64,000 bases of DNA from Aquiflexum lacus (GCF_015476655.1 NZ_JABFHF010000019.1:1-64000); one strand, 5' to 3'. Positions 19,309 to 29,100 are shown, counted from the stretch's first letter. Numbers and translations: made by a program. The notes: generated by a model not told the origin, from the sequence alone.

Positions 19309-19992
19309 ATGAGTACAGAAACAGCACAAGTTGCAGAAGTAAAAAAGCCCGAAGAGGCGCTTCTGTCAAAAAGAAGAAAAAAGTTAGTAACCGATCCATT
19401 AATTGACGACAATCCAATTACCATACAGGTATTGGGGATTTGTTCAGCCTTAGCCGTTACTACCCAGCTGCAACCTACATTGGTTATGGCTATATCAGTA
19501 ATATTTGTTATTGTAATGGCCAACCTTACCATTTCATTATTAAGGAATACTATCCCGACCAGGGTAAGGATTATTGTACAACTCGCTGTAGTAGCCACAT
19601 TGGTAACTTTGGTAAATGAGTTTTTAAAAGCTTTTGCTTTTGACATGTACAAAGAGCTTTCTGTTTTTGTAGGATTGATCATTACAAACTGTATCGTAAT
19701 GGGACGTCTCGAGGCATTTGCTTTGGGAAATAAACCATATGATTCAATTTTAGATGGTTTCGGTTCTGCATTGGGTTACGCATGGATTATTCTGGCAGTA
19801 GCATTCTTTAGAGAATTACTTGGGTCAGGGTCTTTGTTTGGTGTACCCATCTATGATGCGATATCAGGGTTATTTGGAGAAGATTTCAATTTAGCGACAA
19901 ATGGCTTGATGGTATCTCCAGTTGGAGCATTTATTATCTTAGGACTGATCATTTGGGTACAGCGTACCAAAACCGGTTATGTTGAACATTAA
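19309..19992 (+). CDS. nqrD: Na+-translocating NADH:quinone reductase subunit D
   Basis: A six-helix membrane subunit of 227 residues. The segment DNPITIQVLGICSALAVT and the later FVGLIITNCIVMGRLEAFA are the NqrD/RnfE-type signatures. The Cys in TNCIVMGR is the kind that helps hold the intramembrane iron centre together with NqrE. It has a somewhat long charged N-terminus (about 30 residues, KKPEEALLSKRRKKL) before the first helix. It lies between nqrC and nqrE with short gaps. Confidence 0.95.
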   Translation: MSTETAQVAEVKKPEEALLSKRRKKLVTDPLIDDNPITIQVLGICSALAVTTQLQPTLVMAISVIFVIVMANLTISLLRNTIPTRVRIIVQLAVVATLVTLVNEFLKAFAFDMYKELSVFVGLIITNCIVMGRLEAFALGNKPYDSILDGFGSALGYAWIILAVAFFRELLGSGSLFGVPIYDAISGLFGEDFNLATNGLMVSPVGAFIILGLIIWVQRTKTGYVEH

Positions 19993-20007
19993 TAACTAAA
20001 GACAGAC

Positions 20008-20619
20008 ATGGAATTATTTAATTTAGCTATAAAATCAATATTTATTGAAAACATGGTTTTCGCTTACTTTTTGGGAATGTGCTCATTTTTGGCAGTTTCC
20101 AAAAAAGTGAGTACGGCTTTAGGTTTGGGTGCTGCAGTTATTTTCGTACTGACGGTAACTGTTCCAACCAACTGGCTTTTGAATGAATTTATTTTAAAAG
20201 AAGGTGGGTTATCCTGGTTAGGCGAATCTTTTGCCACAATCGATCTTTCCTTTTTAAGGTTTATTATGTTCATAGCCATTATCGCTGCCATGGTGCAGTT
20301 GGTAGAAATGGTTGTTGAAAAATTTGCCCCTGCTCTTTATGGTGCATTGGGAATATTTCTTCCTCTGATTGCAGTAAACTGTGCCATTTTAGGTGGTTCT
20401 CTATTTATGGCCACAAGAGACTATACTTTAGCTGAAGCGACAGTTTATGGTTTTGGTTCAGGAACAGGTTTCTTTTTGGCAATCATTGCCCTGGCTGCAA
20501 TTCGTGAAAAACTGAAATATTCCAATGTTCCTAATGGTCTGAAAGGCTTGGGCATCACCATGCTTTTGACAGGATTAATGGGGATCGCATTTATGTCCTT
20601 TATGGGAATTGATTTATAA
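20008..20619 (+). CDS. nqrE: Na+-translocating NADH:quinone reductase subunit E
   Basis: A six-helix membrane subunit of 203 residues, paired with NqrD. Typical NqrE segments are the start [20 protein letters not shown] and, further on, [17 protein letters not shown], with the conserved Cys. It is the last gene of the operon here: a terminator follows 20 nt after the stop, and no nqrF (the NADH/FAD/2Fe-2S subunit) follows. Confidence 0.95.
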   Translation: MELFNLAIKSIFIENMVFAYFLGMCSFLAVSKKVSTALGLGAAVIFVLTVTVPTNWLLNEFILKEGGLSWLGESFATIDLSFLRFIMFIAIIAAMVQLVEMVVEKFAPALYGALGIFLPLIAVNCAILGGSLFMATRDYTLAEATVYGFGSGTGFFLAIIALAAIREKLKYSNVPNGLKGLGITMLLTGLMGIAFMSFMGIDL

Positions 20620-20639
20620 TTTGTCATAAATAAAAAATT

Positions 20640-20669
20640 AAGCCCTGGAAGAAATTCCGGGGCTTTTTT
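20640..20669 (+). terminator. Rho-independent terminator of nqrABCDE
   Basis: An 11-bp stem with one wobble (20640-20650 with 20655-20665) and loop GAAA, running into TTTTTTG. It ends the nqr operon right after nqrE. Confidence 0.9.
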
Positions 20670-20814
20670 GTTATTTTTAGTTTACAAACAGTGTGTTCAT
20701 TTTTACAAATAAAATATTTCCTTAAACTTATCTTTAAGTCCAGAAGAAAGTAACCTTCCCAATTCAGGAATATATCTCCTGATTGTCTATTTTTACATAT
20801 CTAAAAATCAATTT

Positions 20815-21378
20815 ATGGCCTTTACATACAAAAGATTCCTTACCTATTTCTTCAGAGGGCTACTTTTTGTGGTTCCAATTGCCCTGACCATTTATGTGAT
20901 AGTATTGATCATTCAGTTTTTGGATGGGATATTACCCATTCCCATTCCGGGATTGGGGATTTTAATCATGCTGGCCTTTATCACTTTTGTTGGTTTTTTG
21001 GCAAGTATCTTTATCACAAAACCTCTATTTGAAATATTTGAAAGATGGGTATTTAAAATCCCATTAATTAATATCCTTTATACCAGTATTAAAGACCTAA
21101 TGTCTGCTTTTGTTGGGGACAAGAAAAAATTCAATATCCCAGTGATCGTAAAACTTTCTGAGGGAATGTCAAGGCTGGGATTTATCACTCAGGATGACCT
21201 TTCTGTTTTGGAAGAAGAAAATCTTGTAGCCATTTACTTCCCACATAGTTATAATTTCTCAGGTAATTTATATCTGGTACCTCAAGAAAATGTGCGTATC
21301 TTGAAAAATGTAAAGAGCGCTGACATGATGAAATTTATTGTTTCCGGAGGAGTCTCCCTGTTGCCAAAAGTTGAATAA
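20815..21378 (+). CDS. DUF502 family membrane protein
   Basis: A protein of 187 residues. It has two N-terminal membrane segments (about residues 12-35 and 45-68) joined by a short PIPIPGLG loop, then the DUF502 signature KIPLINILYTSIKDLMSAF and a soluble C-terminal domain. The function of the family is unknown. It lies alone between the nqr terminator and a DUF1080 gene, with about 145 nt upstream that hold the terminator and presumably its promoter. Confidence 0.85.
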   Translation: MAFTYKRFLTYFFRGLLFVVPIALTIYVIVLIIQFLDGILPIPIPGLGILIMLAFITFVGFLASIFITKPLFEIFERWVFKIPLINILYTSIKDLMSAFVGDKKKFNIPVIVKLSEGMSRLGFITQDDLSVLEEENLVAIYFPHSYNFSGNLYLVPQENVRILKNVKSADMMKFIVSGGVSLLPKVE

Positions 21379-21454
21379 CTATCAATAAACATCACCATCG
21401 TGATTCTAATTAAATAAAAAAATCAAAACTTAAACCCTAAAACCAAATCAAATC

Positions 21455-22081
21455 ATGAAACGATTCTTAGGCCTATTTACTTTAATCCTTTTCTCTACGG
21501 TGGTCTTCGCCCAAGAGGATGGTTGGTTTCCATTGTTCAACGGAAAAAATCTTGACGGTTGGAAAGTTTCAGAAAATCCATCCTCCTTTACTGTGGTGAA
21601 TGGAGAGATCAAAATAGACGGCCCACGTGCCCACGCTTTTTATGTTGGGGAAGTCAACAATGCAGATTTCAAAAATTTTGAATTCAGTGCTGAAGTAAAA
21701 ACCATGCCCAAAGCCAATTCAGGAATTTTTTTCCATACCAAATACCAAGAAACCGGTTGGCCGGACAAAGGTTATGAAGTTCAGGTAAACCAAAGTCACA
21801 GTGATTGGAGAAAGACAGGCAGTTTATATTCCTTCAATGATGTAAAAGAAGTCTATGTAAAAGATGGGGAATGGTATACCGAACACATCATAGTCAAAGG
21901 AGACCATGTAACTGTGAAAATAAACGGTAAAACTGTTATGGAATACATTGAGTCAGAAGACAAGAACAGACCAGAAAATGCAGGTGAAAAGAAAATTGAT
22001 AGAGGCACTTTTGCATTGCAAGCACATGACCCCGAAAGCGTGATCTATTACAGAAATATCAAAGTAAAAGTCCTTGACTAA
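21455..22081 (+). CDS. Secreted DUF1080 (3-keto-disaccharide hydrolase-like) protein
   Basis: A protein of 208 residues with a cleavable signal peptide (cut near FAQ-EDGW, residue 20). The mature part is one DUF1080 jelly-roll domain: FPLFNGKNLDGWKVSENP, then SGIFFHTKYQETGWPDKGYEVQV, then IYYRNIKVK at the end. Members act in carbohydrate turnover and some hydrolyse 3-keto-glycosides. It is convergent with selD: the two stop codons overlap by 4 nt. Confidence 0.87.
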   Translation: MKRFLGLFTLILFSTVVFAQEDGWFPLFNGKNLDGWKVSENPSSFTVVNGEIKIDGPRAHAFYVGEVNNADFKNFEFSAEVKTMPKANSGIFFHTKYQETGWPDKGYEVQVNQSHSDWRKTGSLYSFNDVKEVYVKDGEWYTEHIIVKGDHVTVKINGKTVMEYIESEDKNRPENAGEKKIDRGTFALQAHDPESVIYYRNIKVKVLD

Positions 22082-23118
22082 AGGACCTTTACACTGACGG
22101 CTGATTGGGCATAAAACTCCCCAATCAGCCATGCTTTTTGTTCTTGTTTTTCCAATATAGCTTCAAACTCTTTTTGAAATCCAGGTTCCACAGCGACCAA
22201 TAAGCCTCCATTGGTCTGAGGATCGCAGAATTTTACCAACTCCATCCCGATAATGCCTTCCGATTTGCTACTGTAGGCATTCCAGTTTCTGTAAGTATTG
22301 TCAGGGAAAATAAACTGTGAAATATATTCCTGCACACCATCGATCAATGGAATACCACTTCCTTGGATGTTTGCCGTAAGCCCTGCTCCTTCTGCCATTT
22401 CCATCAAATGTCCCAAAATCCCGAAACCTGTCACATCGGTCATGGCATGGACAAAATTCAAATTGCCAAAATCCTTTCCAATGGTATTGATTTGGGTAGC
22501 ATGTTGGATCATGCTTGCGTAATCCGCTGACTTGATTTTATCCCTTTTCAATGCCGTAGCCAATATGCCAATCCCCAATGGCTTGGTGATATAAATCAAA
22601 TCTCCTTCACGAGCACCCATATTGGTTTTGATATTCTTCGGATGAACGATCCCATTGACTGACAGCCCAAAGATTGGATCTTTTGCAGCGATACTATGAC
22701 CCCCCGCCAAAGGGATTCCAGCCAAATGACAAATCTCCCGCCCTCCTTCCAATACTTCTCCTGCCAGTAATGGATCTATTTTTTCTACAGGCCAACTCAA
22801 AATTGCATTGGCAAAAACCGGCTTCCCTCCCATCGCGAACACGTCGGACAAAGCATTTGCAGCTGCAATTCTTCCAAAATCAAAAGCATCATCAACAATT
22901 GGGGTAAAAAAATCAACTGTATTGATCATGGCTAAATCTTCGCTGATCTGATAAACAGCTGCGTCGTCCTTTGAGGAGTTTCCAACCAAAAGTTTGGGGT
23001 CTAGCAAATCAACAGTTTTTCTATTGGCTAGGATACTGTCCAGAACTGCAGGAGGGATTTTGCAGCCACAGCCCGAACCCTCACTGAATTGGGTTAGTTT
23101 GATTACTTGGTCTTCCAT
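22078..23118 (-). CDS. selD: Selenide, water dikinase
   Basis: A protein of 346 residues that makes selenophosphate from selenide and ATP. The active-site segment GSGCGCKIPP places Cys17 and Lys20 at the same residue numbers as in E. coli SelD, so this is the Cys form and not the selenocysteine form. Later motifs are DDAAVYQ, NTVDFFTPIVDDAFDFG and DVTGFGILGHLMEMA. It starts immediately after the mnmH stop (TAA then ATG). With no selA/selB/selC nearby, the selenophosphate is most simply meant for tRNA selenouridine. Confidence 0.96.
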   Translation of the reverse strand: MEDQVIKLTQFSEGSGCGCKIPPAVLDSILANRKTVDLLDPKLLVGNSSKDDAAVYQISEDLAMINTVDFFTPIVDDAFDFGRIAAANALSDVFAMGGKPVFANAILSWPVEKIDPLLAGEVLEGGREICHLAGIPLAGGHSIAAKDPIFGLSVNGIVHPKNIKTNMGAREGDLIYITKPLGIGILATALKRDKIKSADYASMIQHATQINTIGKDFGNLNFVHAMTDVTGFGILGHLMEMAEGAGLTANIQGSGIPLIDGVQEYISQFIFPDNTYRNWNAYSSKSEGIIGMELVKFCDPQTNGGLLVAVEPGFQKEFEAILEKQEQKAWLIGEFYAQSAVSVKVL

Positions 23119-24147
23119 TTACCTTTTAGTCTTAATATTTAAAAGCTTTTCTATAGCGCCTTCTTGATTTTCATTGCTCAAGTCCAGTTTTACTATTTGA
23201 TCTCTTTGGTTTTTTTCAAGGTCAAAATCATAAGACTTATCATAATATTGAAGTAAATAATTAATCCAAACTTCGGGCTGATTGTTTTGGATTGCCTCAA
23301 TGGATTCTGAAGTCCTCAGACCTCCCAGTTTTTTTTGAAGTCTACCAACCGCAGCAATAAGATCACCCTTTGGCAATGAAGCATATTCCTCTTGTATATG
23401 TGATATCCTTTGAACCAAAGATTTATGGATTTCAACCAAAGGAGCATTTATAATTGATGCGTACAATTCATTTGCAAGAATCACTTTGCCTATTCTCCTA
23501 CTTTCATTTTCAATCCATATAGTAGCTCCCTTTGGGATTTTAAAAAACTCTTCAGCTAAAAGATTCTCAAATTGCTCAATACTTGGCTGTGGACGCATTC
23601 CAATCCCTCCAAAAGACGATCCTTTATGTCCTGCGAGGGATTCAAGATCTATAACATGCTCTCCTGATTCCTTAAGCAATTTTAAAAGTCTGGTTTTGCC
23701 CACACCTGTTTTCCCACCTAGAGTCAAAAAATCCCTTTTTTCCCTGACGGTCACATAAGTATATGTACGATAAGACTTATACCCTCCTTTTAATCGGAAA
23801 ATTTCAAAACCAGCCATTCCCAATAACCAAGAAAGTATCTCACTTCTCATTCCACCTCGCCAACAATAAATCAATACTTTTCTCTCCGGAAAAAGATCTA
23901 AAGCATTTTTGATAATCAAATGGAATCTCGGACCAACAAGCTCAAAACCTTCTATGACTGCCTGCTGATTTCCTTGCTGCTTGTAGGTAGTCCCAATTAT
24001 TTTTCTTTCCTCATTATTCAGAATGGGCAAGTTGATGGCTCCGGGAATGTGGCTTTTCCCGTACTCCATTTCGCTTCTTGCATCTATAATGGGTGCTGTT
24101 TTCCTCAATTCCAGAAATTCTTCCAGCCCGATCTGTACCTCTTTCAT
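23119..24147 (-). CDS. mnmH: tRNA 2-selenouridine synthase
   Basis: A protein of 342 residues (also called SelU). It replaces sulfur in 2-thiouridine-34 of tRNA with selenium, using selenophosphate from SelD. The N-terminal rhodanese domain has the active-site Cys95 in YCWRGGMRSE. The C-terminal P-loop domain has GGKTGVGKT at residues 144-152. A start 12 codons upstream is possible but adds an unusual hydrophobic tail, so the ATG before KEVQIGLEEF is used. It abuts selD with no gap, so the two form one operon. Confidence 0.94.
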   Translation of the reverse strand: MKEVQIGLEEFLELRKTAPIIDARSEMEYGKSHIPGAINLPILNNEERKIIGTTYKQQGNQQAVIEGFELVGPRFHLIIKNALDLFPERKVLIYCWRGGMRSEILSWLLGMAGFEIFRLKGGYKSYRTYTYVTVREKRDFLTLGGKTGVGKTRLLKLLKESGEHVIDLESLAGHKGSSFGGIGMRPQPSIEQFENLLAEEFFKIPKGATIWIENESRRIGKVILANELYASIINAPLVEIHKSLVQRISHIQEEYASLPKGDLIAAVGRLQKKLGGLRTSESIEAIQNNQPEVWINYLLQYYDKSYDFDLEKNQRDQIVKLDLSNENQEGAIEKLLNIKTKR

Positions 24148-24174
24148 TAAATTGAATTTGGTTAAAAATAAAAA

Positions 24175-24203
24175 TAGCCACAAAGAATGAATCTTTGTGG
24201 CTA
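24175..24203 (-). terminator. Rho-independent terminator of trxA
   Basis: A perfect 12-bp stem (24175-24186 with 24192-24203) and a 5-nt loop. On the minus strand it is followed by TTTTTATTTTT. It lies just after the trxA stop and separates trxA from mnmH. Confidence 0.9.
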
Positions 24204-24223
24204 CTACTTGAAATATTCAAATA

Positions 24224-24544
24224 TTATAATTGTGCGTCAAGTTTTTGGGCCAATACAGCTTTTGGAACTGCTCCAACCTGTTTGTCCACGATTTCACCAC
24301 CTTTGAAGAACAAAAGGGTGGGGATACTTCTGATGCCGAATTGTTGTGCAACACCAGGGTTAGCGTCTACATCAACTTTGCCGATGATGGCTTTGCCATC
24401 GTAATCTCCGGCCAATTCTTCTACCAAGGGTCCGATCATCTTACAGGGGCCACACCATTCTGCCCAAAAATCGACCAAGATGGGCTGGTCAGAATTCATT
24501 ATTTCCTTAAAATTTGCGTCAGTAATTTCTATTGCTTTTGCCAT
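24224..24544 (-). CDS. trxA: Thioredoxin
   Basis: A thioredoxin of 106 residues with the redox site WCGPC (Cys31, Cys34) and the conserved DFWAEWCGPC approach and cis-Pro segment RSIPTLLFF. It is a cytosolic protein disulfide reductase. There is no signal peptide. It is transcribed alone, with its own terminator. Confidence 0.97.
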   Translation of the reverse strand: MAKAIEITDANFKEIMNSDQPILVDFWAEWCGPCKMIGPLVEELAGDYDGKAIIGKVDVDANPGVAQQFGIRSIPTLLFFKGGEIVDKQVGAVPKAVLAQKLDAQL

Positions 24545-24678
24545 TGTAATATATTTTTAATTTGTTTCTTGAATTTCTAAATATAGTAGGTAAGTGTATT
24601 CACTGCTAATAAGTTCCTCAACTGGATTAAATATGATTGATAAAATCTATGGCACATATTTAAATTTATACCAAGACT

Positions 24679-24711
24679 ATTCATACCATGACTCAAAGTC
24701 GTGGCATGAAT
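24679..24711 (-). terminator. Hairpin after dnaE, possible terminator
   Basis: A 14-nt stem with one mismatch and one wobble (24679-24692 with 24698-24711) and loop TCAAA. It lies 6 nt after the dnaE stop. No clear U-run follows, so termination is a guess from position. Confidence 0.45.
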
Positions 24712-24717
24712 TTGATA

Positions 24718-27700
24718 CTATAAAATTTGATAAACCACTTCCGGAATCTGCCCCAAATCATTGATCATTTCATTAGAGGGATCTACTGTGAATTTTTTAG
24801 ACATCAAGTCCAAAGTAATGTTTTCCTTGCTGTCAATGACATTGATATACAACTTTGCTTCGCCTTTATACTTTTGGGTAATCGTCTCCAATTTTTCCAT
24901 CAGATCCAGAGTCAGGTCATCTAAGTCAATATTGACCCGCAACCCTTTGATCATTTTGCCCCTCACCTCATTGAGCAATAAAATGGTGTTGATCTTGAAT
25001 TCAAACTCATTTTCCTTCCATTTATTGGGATGTACAGAACCTGTAAGGTACAAAAACCATCCCGTCATAAAATATTCTTTGAACCGGATATAATCCTCGC
25101 CGAATAAAAAGAAGGTATGTCCGCCATGGTAATCTTCCATGGTCAGCGTACCGAAAGGTTTTCCTGTTTTTGTGGTCCGATGGGCAAAAGTGGTTACCAT
25201 CCCTGCTGCTTTGATTTCACCTTTCTTCCTCAATGAATCCATATCAGGAAATTCCGTCATGGGTGTATTGGTAAAGGATTCTATTTCTACCCTGAACTGA
25301 TCCAAAGGATGCCCTGAAATATATAGACCGACCACTTCCTTTTCAATGTTGAGTTGTTGCAACTGACTGAAAGGTTCAAGAGGGGGCACAGAAGGTAGCG
25401 GCACTTCCATACCGGCACCACCACCGAATAAACTCACCTGTGAGCTATCCGCTTCCTGTTGTACCTTCTGAGCATATTTAACTGCCTTTTCCAGCAAATT
25501 GGCATCTCCATCAGCCGCCTCCAGATATTGCCTTCTGTGGTGCTCAGGAAAGCAATCAAAACCTCCTGCCATCGCCAATGCCTCTAAGGTTTTTTTGTTG
25601 ACTGCCCTTGAATTGACTCTTTTACAAAACTCAAAGATATTCTTGTAAGTACCTGATTTCTCTCTTTCGGCAATAATTGCCTCCACTGCAGCTCCTCCAG
25701 CACCTTTGATTGCCGCAAGACCAAATCTAATCTGACCTTCTTTGTTGACAGTGAATCCACTGTTAGACTCATTGATATCAGGTCCCAATACTGCTATTCC
25801 ACCACGCTTGCATTCTTCCATAAAGAACGTCACTTGGGTAATGTCATTCATGTTGTTGCTCAACACCGAAGCCATATACTCCGCAGGGTAGTGGGCTTTG
25901 AGGTAGGCAGTTTGATAAGCAATCCAAGCGTAACAGGTCGAGTGGGATTTATTGAATGCATAGGAAGCAAAAGCTTCCCAATCCGTCCAGATTTTTTCCA
26001 GTTTTTTGGCATCATGTCCTTTTGATGCGGCTTGCTCGACAAACTTGGGTTTCATCTTATCCAAAACATCCTTCTGCTTTTTCCCCATTGCTTTACGGAG
26101 GACATCTGCCTCACCTTTGGTAAAACCAGCCAGCTTTTGAGAAAGCAACATCACCTGTTCCTGATAGACAGTGATGCCATAAGTTTCCTCAAGGTATTCC
26201 TTCATATCCTCAAGGTCATACGCAATTGGTTCTGTGCCATGCTTTCTTTTGATAAATGAAGGAATGTAGGCCAATGGGCCGGGTCTATACAAAGCATTCA
26301 TGGCAATTAAATCCCCAAAAACCGTAGGCTTAAGATCCCTCATGTGCTTTTGCATCCCTGGAGATTCATATTGAAAAATACCAACTGTTTCACCCCTTTG
26401 AAATAACTCATATGTCTTGACGTCATCCATAGGAAAACTGTCCGGATCAAGTTCAATCCCATGCCTTTGCTTGACAATCCTGACAGCATCTTTGATCAGT
26501 GTCAGGGTTTTCAAACCCAAAAAATCCATTTTCAACAGACCGGCACTTTCCACCACTGAGTTATCAAACTGTGTACATACCATATCAGAATCCTTGGCCA
26601 ATGCCACAGGAACATAATCTGTTATATCTCCAGGTGTGATGATAACACCACAGGCATGAATCCCCAAATTCCTTACGGAGCCTTCAAGTATGGTAGCTTG
26701 ATTGATGGTTTTGGACAGTTCATCATGCCCTTTGGAAATACGGATAAGCTCATCGGCCTTACCCAAATCCTCCCCGTTTCCTTTGAGTTTGTCGGCTAAC
26801 TTTGCCCGATCCTTTGTCAGATCAAAAAGTGCTTTCAATTTGATATCCGGTACCAATTTGGCCAATTTATCTGCTTCGGATAAAGGTAAGTTCAAAACCC
26901 TTGCCGTATCCCTGATCGCCGATTTGGCTGCCATGGTACCATAAGTAATGATTTGAGCTACTTGGTTGGATCCATATTTATTGATCACATAGTCGATGAC
27001 TTTTTGACGGCCTTCGTCATCAAAGTCAATATCAATATCGGGAAGGGAAACCCTATCCGGATTCAGGAATCTCTCAAATAGTAGATCATAAGCAATTGGA
27101 TCCACATTGGTGATTCTTGTACAATAAGCGACAGCTGAACCAGCGGCTGAACCCCTACCCGGCCCTACCGATACGCCCATTTCCCGAGCAGCGCCTGTAA
27201 AATCCTGAACAATCAAAAAATATCCGGGATATCCGGTATTTTCAATGGTTGCCAATTCAAAGTCTAGCCTTTCCCTGATTTCTTCAGTAAGTTCAGGATA
27301 TCGTTTTTTCGCTCCTTCATACGTGAGGTATCTCAAGTAGGCATTTTCACCTCTTTTACCCCCATCCTCCTCATCCATGGGATCTTTAAACTCTTCAGGA
27401 ATATCAAATTTGGGGAGCAAAACTTCTCTTGCCAGTTTATAGGTTTCGATCTTATTGACTATTTCATTGGTACAGGCAATTGCCTCAGGAAGATCTGCGA
27501 AGAGTTTTTTCATCTCCTCGGGACTCTTCAGGTAGAATTCATCATTGGGAAAACCATAGCGGAATTCCCTCCCACGTTTTCCTACATACTTTTTGGGTTT
27601 CTCTACCAACTCCCCGTCTTTTACACAAAGCAGAATATCATGTGCCTTGGCATCTACCTTATGGTTGTAATAGGTGTTATTTGCAGCAAAATATTTGACA

Positions 27701-29010
27701 CCATATTTTTCAGCAAAATGGAGTAAAACCTCATTGACCTTTTCCTCCTCAGGAATGCCATGCCTGTTTAACTCTACATAAAAATCCTCTCCAAATTGCT
27801 CTTTCCACCAAATAAAGGCTTCTTCAGCTTGAGTATCCCCAACATTCAAAATCAAGTAAGGGATTTCTCCCCAAAGTCCGCCAGTAGTGGCAATCAAATC
27901 TCCTTTATACTGTTCCAATAGTACCCTGTCAATCCTGGGCAGGTAGTAATATCCCTGAATATTGGCATAGGAGGACAACTTGGCCAGGTTATGGTAACCA
28001 GCTTTGTTTTTTGCTAAAAGGACAGTTTGATAGCCATCGTCTTTTTGGCTTTTATTATTTCTGTCATTGGTCAAGTTAAATTCACATCCTATGATCGGTT
28101 TGATATCATGGGCCAATGCAGTCTTTACAAAATTAAATGCCGCCATCATGTTGCCGTGGTCTGTCATGGCTATGGCGGGCATCTTCATCTGCTTGGCCAA
28201 GGCAATCATAGCCGGGATTTCCGAGGTAGCCTGCAAGACGGAATATTGAGTGTGCACATGCAAATGGGAAAAAGGCATATCCGTCATATCGGATATATCC
28301 GCTGTTCCCGCTGCTTTCAATACGTCTTTGGCAGCTATTTTCTGTTCATCCTTGGCATTGGCAAAATTGGCAATGTCCAGTTTTGGAGCCTCGTAAATGA
28401 CTTCAGATACTTCCACTCCTTTTGCAGGTGCCAATACCTTCTGGGTAATCAGTCCAAAGAAACATTTGGCAGTAGCATCCACATCATATGCTGCATCGTG
28501 GGCATCTGCGAATCCGTTCCCAAAAAGTTTATGGTGAAGTTCAGTCAAGGTAGGCCATTTGAATTTTCCACCTTTACCTCCGGGCAATGCACAGAAATCC
28601 GTAGAGATATCCTTGGTATCCAATTCCTTCATTTCGCGAAGTTTCATTGGAACTCCCTTTCTCAAAAATTCAGAACCCACCACATTGATATCAAAACCGA
28701 TGTTATGCCCGACTAAATAATTTGCCTTTTCTACATCTTCATGAAAAATCGCCAGCACTTTTTCCAATTCATGCCCTTCTTTCTTGGCCCTTGCCGTGGA
28801 TATCCCGTGTACTTTTTCTGCATTGTAGGGAATGGTAAAACCCTCCGGCCTGACAATAAAATTGTTGTTGGAAAGTAACTTGCCTTTGGCATCATGAAGC
28901 TGCCAGGCAATCTGAACCAATCGTGGCCAATTGTCCAAGTCGGTCATCGGGGCATTATAATTCCTTGGTAATCCGGTGGTTTCGGTATCAAAAATAATGT
29001 ACATGCTCAA
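24718..29010 (-). CDS. dnaE: DNA polymerase III alpha subunit with fused N-terminal exonuclease
   Basis: The replicative polymerase, 1430 residues against about 1160-1180 for a plain DnaE. The extra length is an N-terminal DEDDh proofreading exonuclease of about 190 residues: FDTETTGLP (Asp8, Glu10), then VGHNIGFDINV, then HDAAYDVDATAKC. After a linker comes the PHP domain (FSHLHVHTQYS, near residue 245). The polymerase palm contains the PDIDIDFDDEGR aspartates near residue 650, followed by the fingers and the C-terminal OB-fold part. The whole frame is intact. The fused exonuclease could replace or supplement a separate DnaQ. Confidence 0.96.
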   Translation of the reverse strand: MSMYIIFDTETTGLPRNYNAPMTDLDNWPRLVQIAWQLHDAKGKLLSNNNFIVRPEGFTIPYNAEKVHGISTARAKKEGHELEKVLAIFHEDVEKANYLVGHNIGFDINVVGSEFLRKGVPMKLREMKELDTKDISTDFCALPGGKGGKFKWPTLTELHHKLFGNGFADAHDAAYDVDATAKCFFGLITQKVLAPAKGVEVSEVIYEAPKLDIANFANAKDEQKIAAKDVLKAAGTADISDMTDMPFSHLHVHTQYSVLQATSEIPAMIALAKQMKMPAIAMTDHGNMMAAFNFVKTALAHDIKPIIGCEFNLTNDRNNKSQKDDGYQTVLLAKNKAGYHNLAKLSSYANIQGYYYLPRIDRVLLEQYKGDLIATTGGLWGEIPYLILNVGDTQAEEAFIWWKEQFGEDFYVELNRHGIPEEEKVNEVLLHFAEKYGVKYFAANNTYYNHKVDAKAHDILLCVKDGELVEKPKKYVGKRGREFRYGFPNDEFYLKSPEEMKKLFADLPEAIACTNEIVNKIETYKLAREVLLPKFDIPEEFKDPMDEEDGGKRGENAYLRYLTYEGAKKRYPELTEEIRERLDFELATIENTGYPGYFLIVQDFTGAAREMGVSVGPGRGSAAGSAVAYCTRITNVDPIAYDLLFERFLNPDRVSLPDIDIDFDDEGRQKVIDYVINKYGSNQVAQIITYGTMAAKSAIRDTARVLNLPLSEADKLAKLVPDIKLKALFDLTKDRAKLADKLKGNGEDLGKADELIRISKGHDELSKTINQATILEGSVRNLGIHACGVIITPGDITDYVPVALAKDSDMVCTQFDNSVVESAGLLKMDFLGLKTLTLIKDAVRIVKQRHGIELDPDSFPMDDVKTYELFQRGETVGIFQYESPGMQKHMRDLKPTVFGDLIAMNALYRPGPLAYIPSFIKRKHGTEPIAYDLEDMKEYLEETYGITVYQEQVMLLSQKLAGFTKGEADVLRKAMGKKQKDVLDKMKPKFVEQAASKGHDAKKLEKIWTDWEAFASYAFNKSHSTCYAWIAYQTAYLKAHYPAEYMASVLSNNMNDITQVTFFMEECKRGGIAVLGPDINESNSGFTVNKEGQIRFGLAAIKGAGGAAVEAIIAEREKSGTYKNIFEFCKRVNSRAVNKKTLEALAMAGGFDCFPEHHRRQYLEAADGDANLLEKAVKYAQKVQQEADSSQVSLFGGGAGMEVPLPSVPPLEPFSQLQQLNIEKEVVGLYISGHPLDQFRVEIESFTNTPMTEFPDMDSLRKKGEIKAAGMVTTFAHRTTKTGKPFGTLTMEDYHGGHTFFLFGEDYIRFKEYFMTGWFLYLTGSVHPNKWKENEFEFKINTILLLNEVRGKMIKGLRVNIDLDDLTLDLMEKLETITQKYKGEAKLYINVIDSKENITLDLMSKKFTVDPSNEMINDLGQIPEVVYQIL

Positions 29011-29092
29011 TTGTCAATTTTAGGTCTTCCAAATTAACACATATAAGCGTGGGGTACTAAGTCAGTGGCGGAAATTGTCGGGAAAAATTTAC

Positions 29093-29100
29093 TAAATTTG
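29093..29100 (+). promoter_or_regulatory. Possible -7 box of the MNT/HEPN pair
   Basis: TAAATTTG matches TAnnTTTG, and only three bases separate it from the ATG at 29104. If used, the mRNA would be essentially leaderless. Confidence 0.35.

Noticed and set aside
22078-23118. Selenocysteine in SelD
   Set aside because: The active-site codon gives Cys17, and there is no in-frame UGA.
28027-28716. A 229-codon open frame opposite dnaE
   Set aside because: It lies antisense to the exonuclease/PHP part of dnaE, whose domains are complete; the peptide is His/Cys-rich noise.
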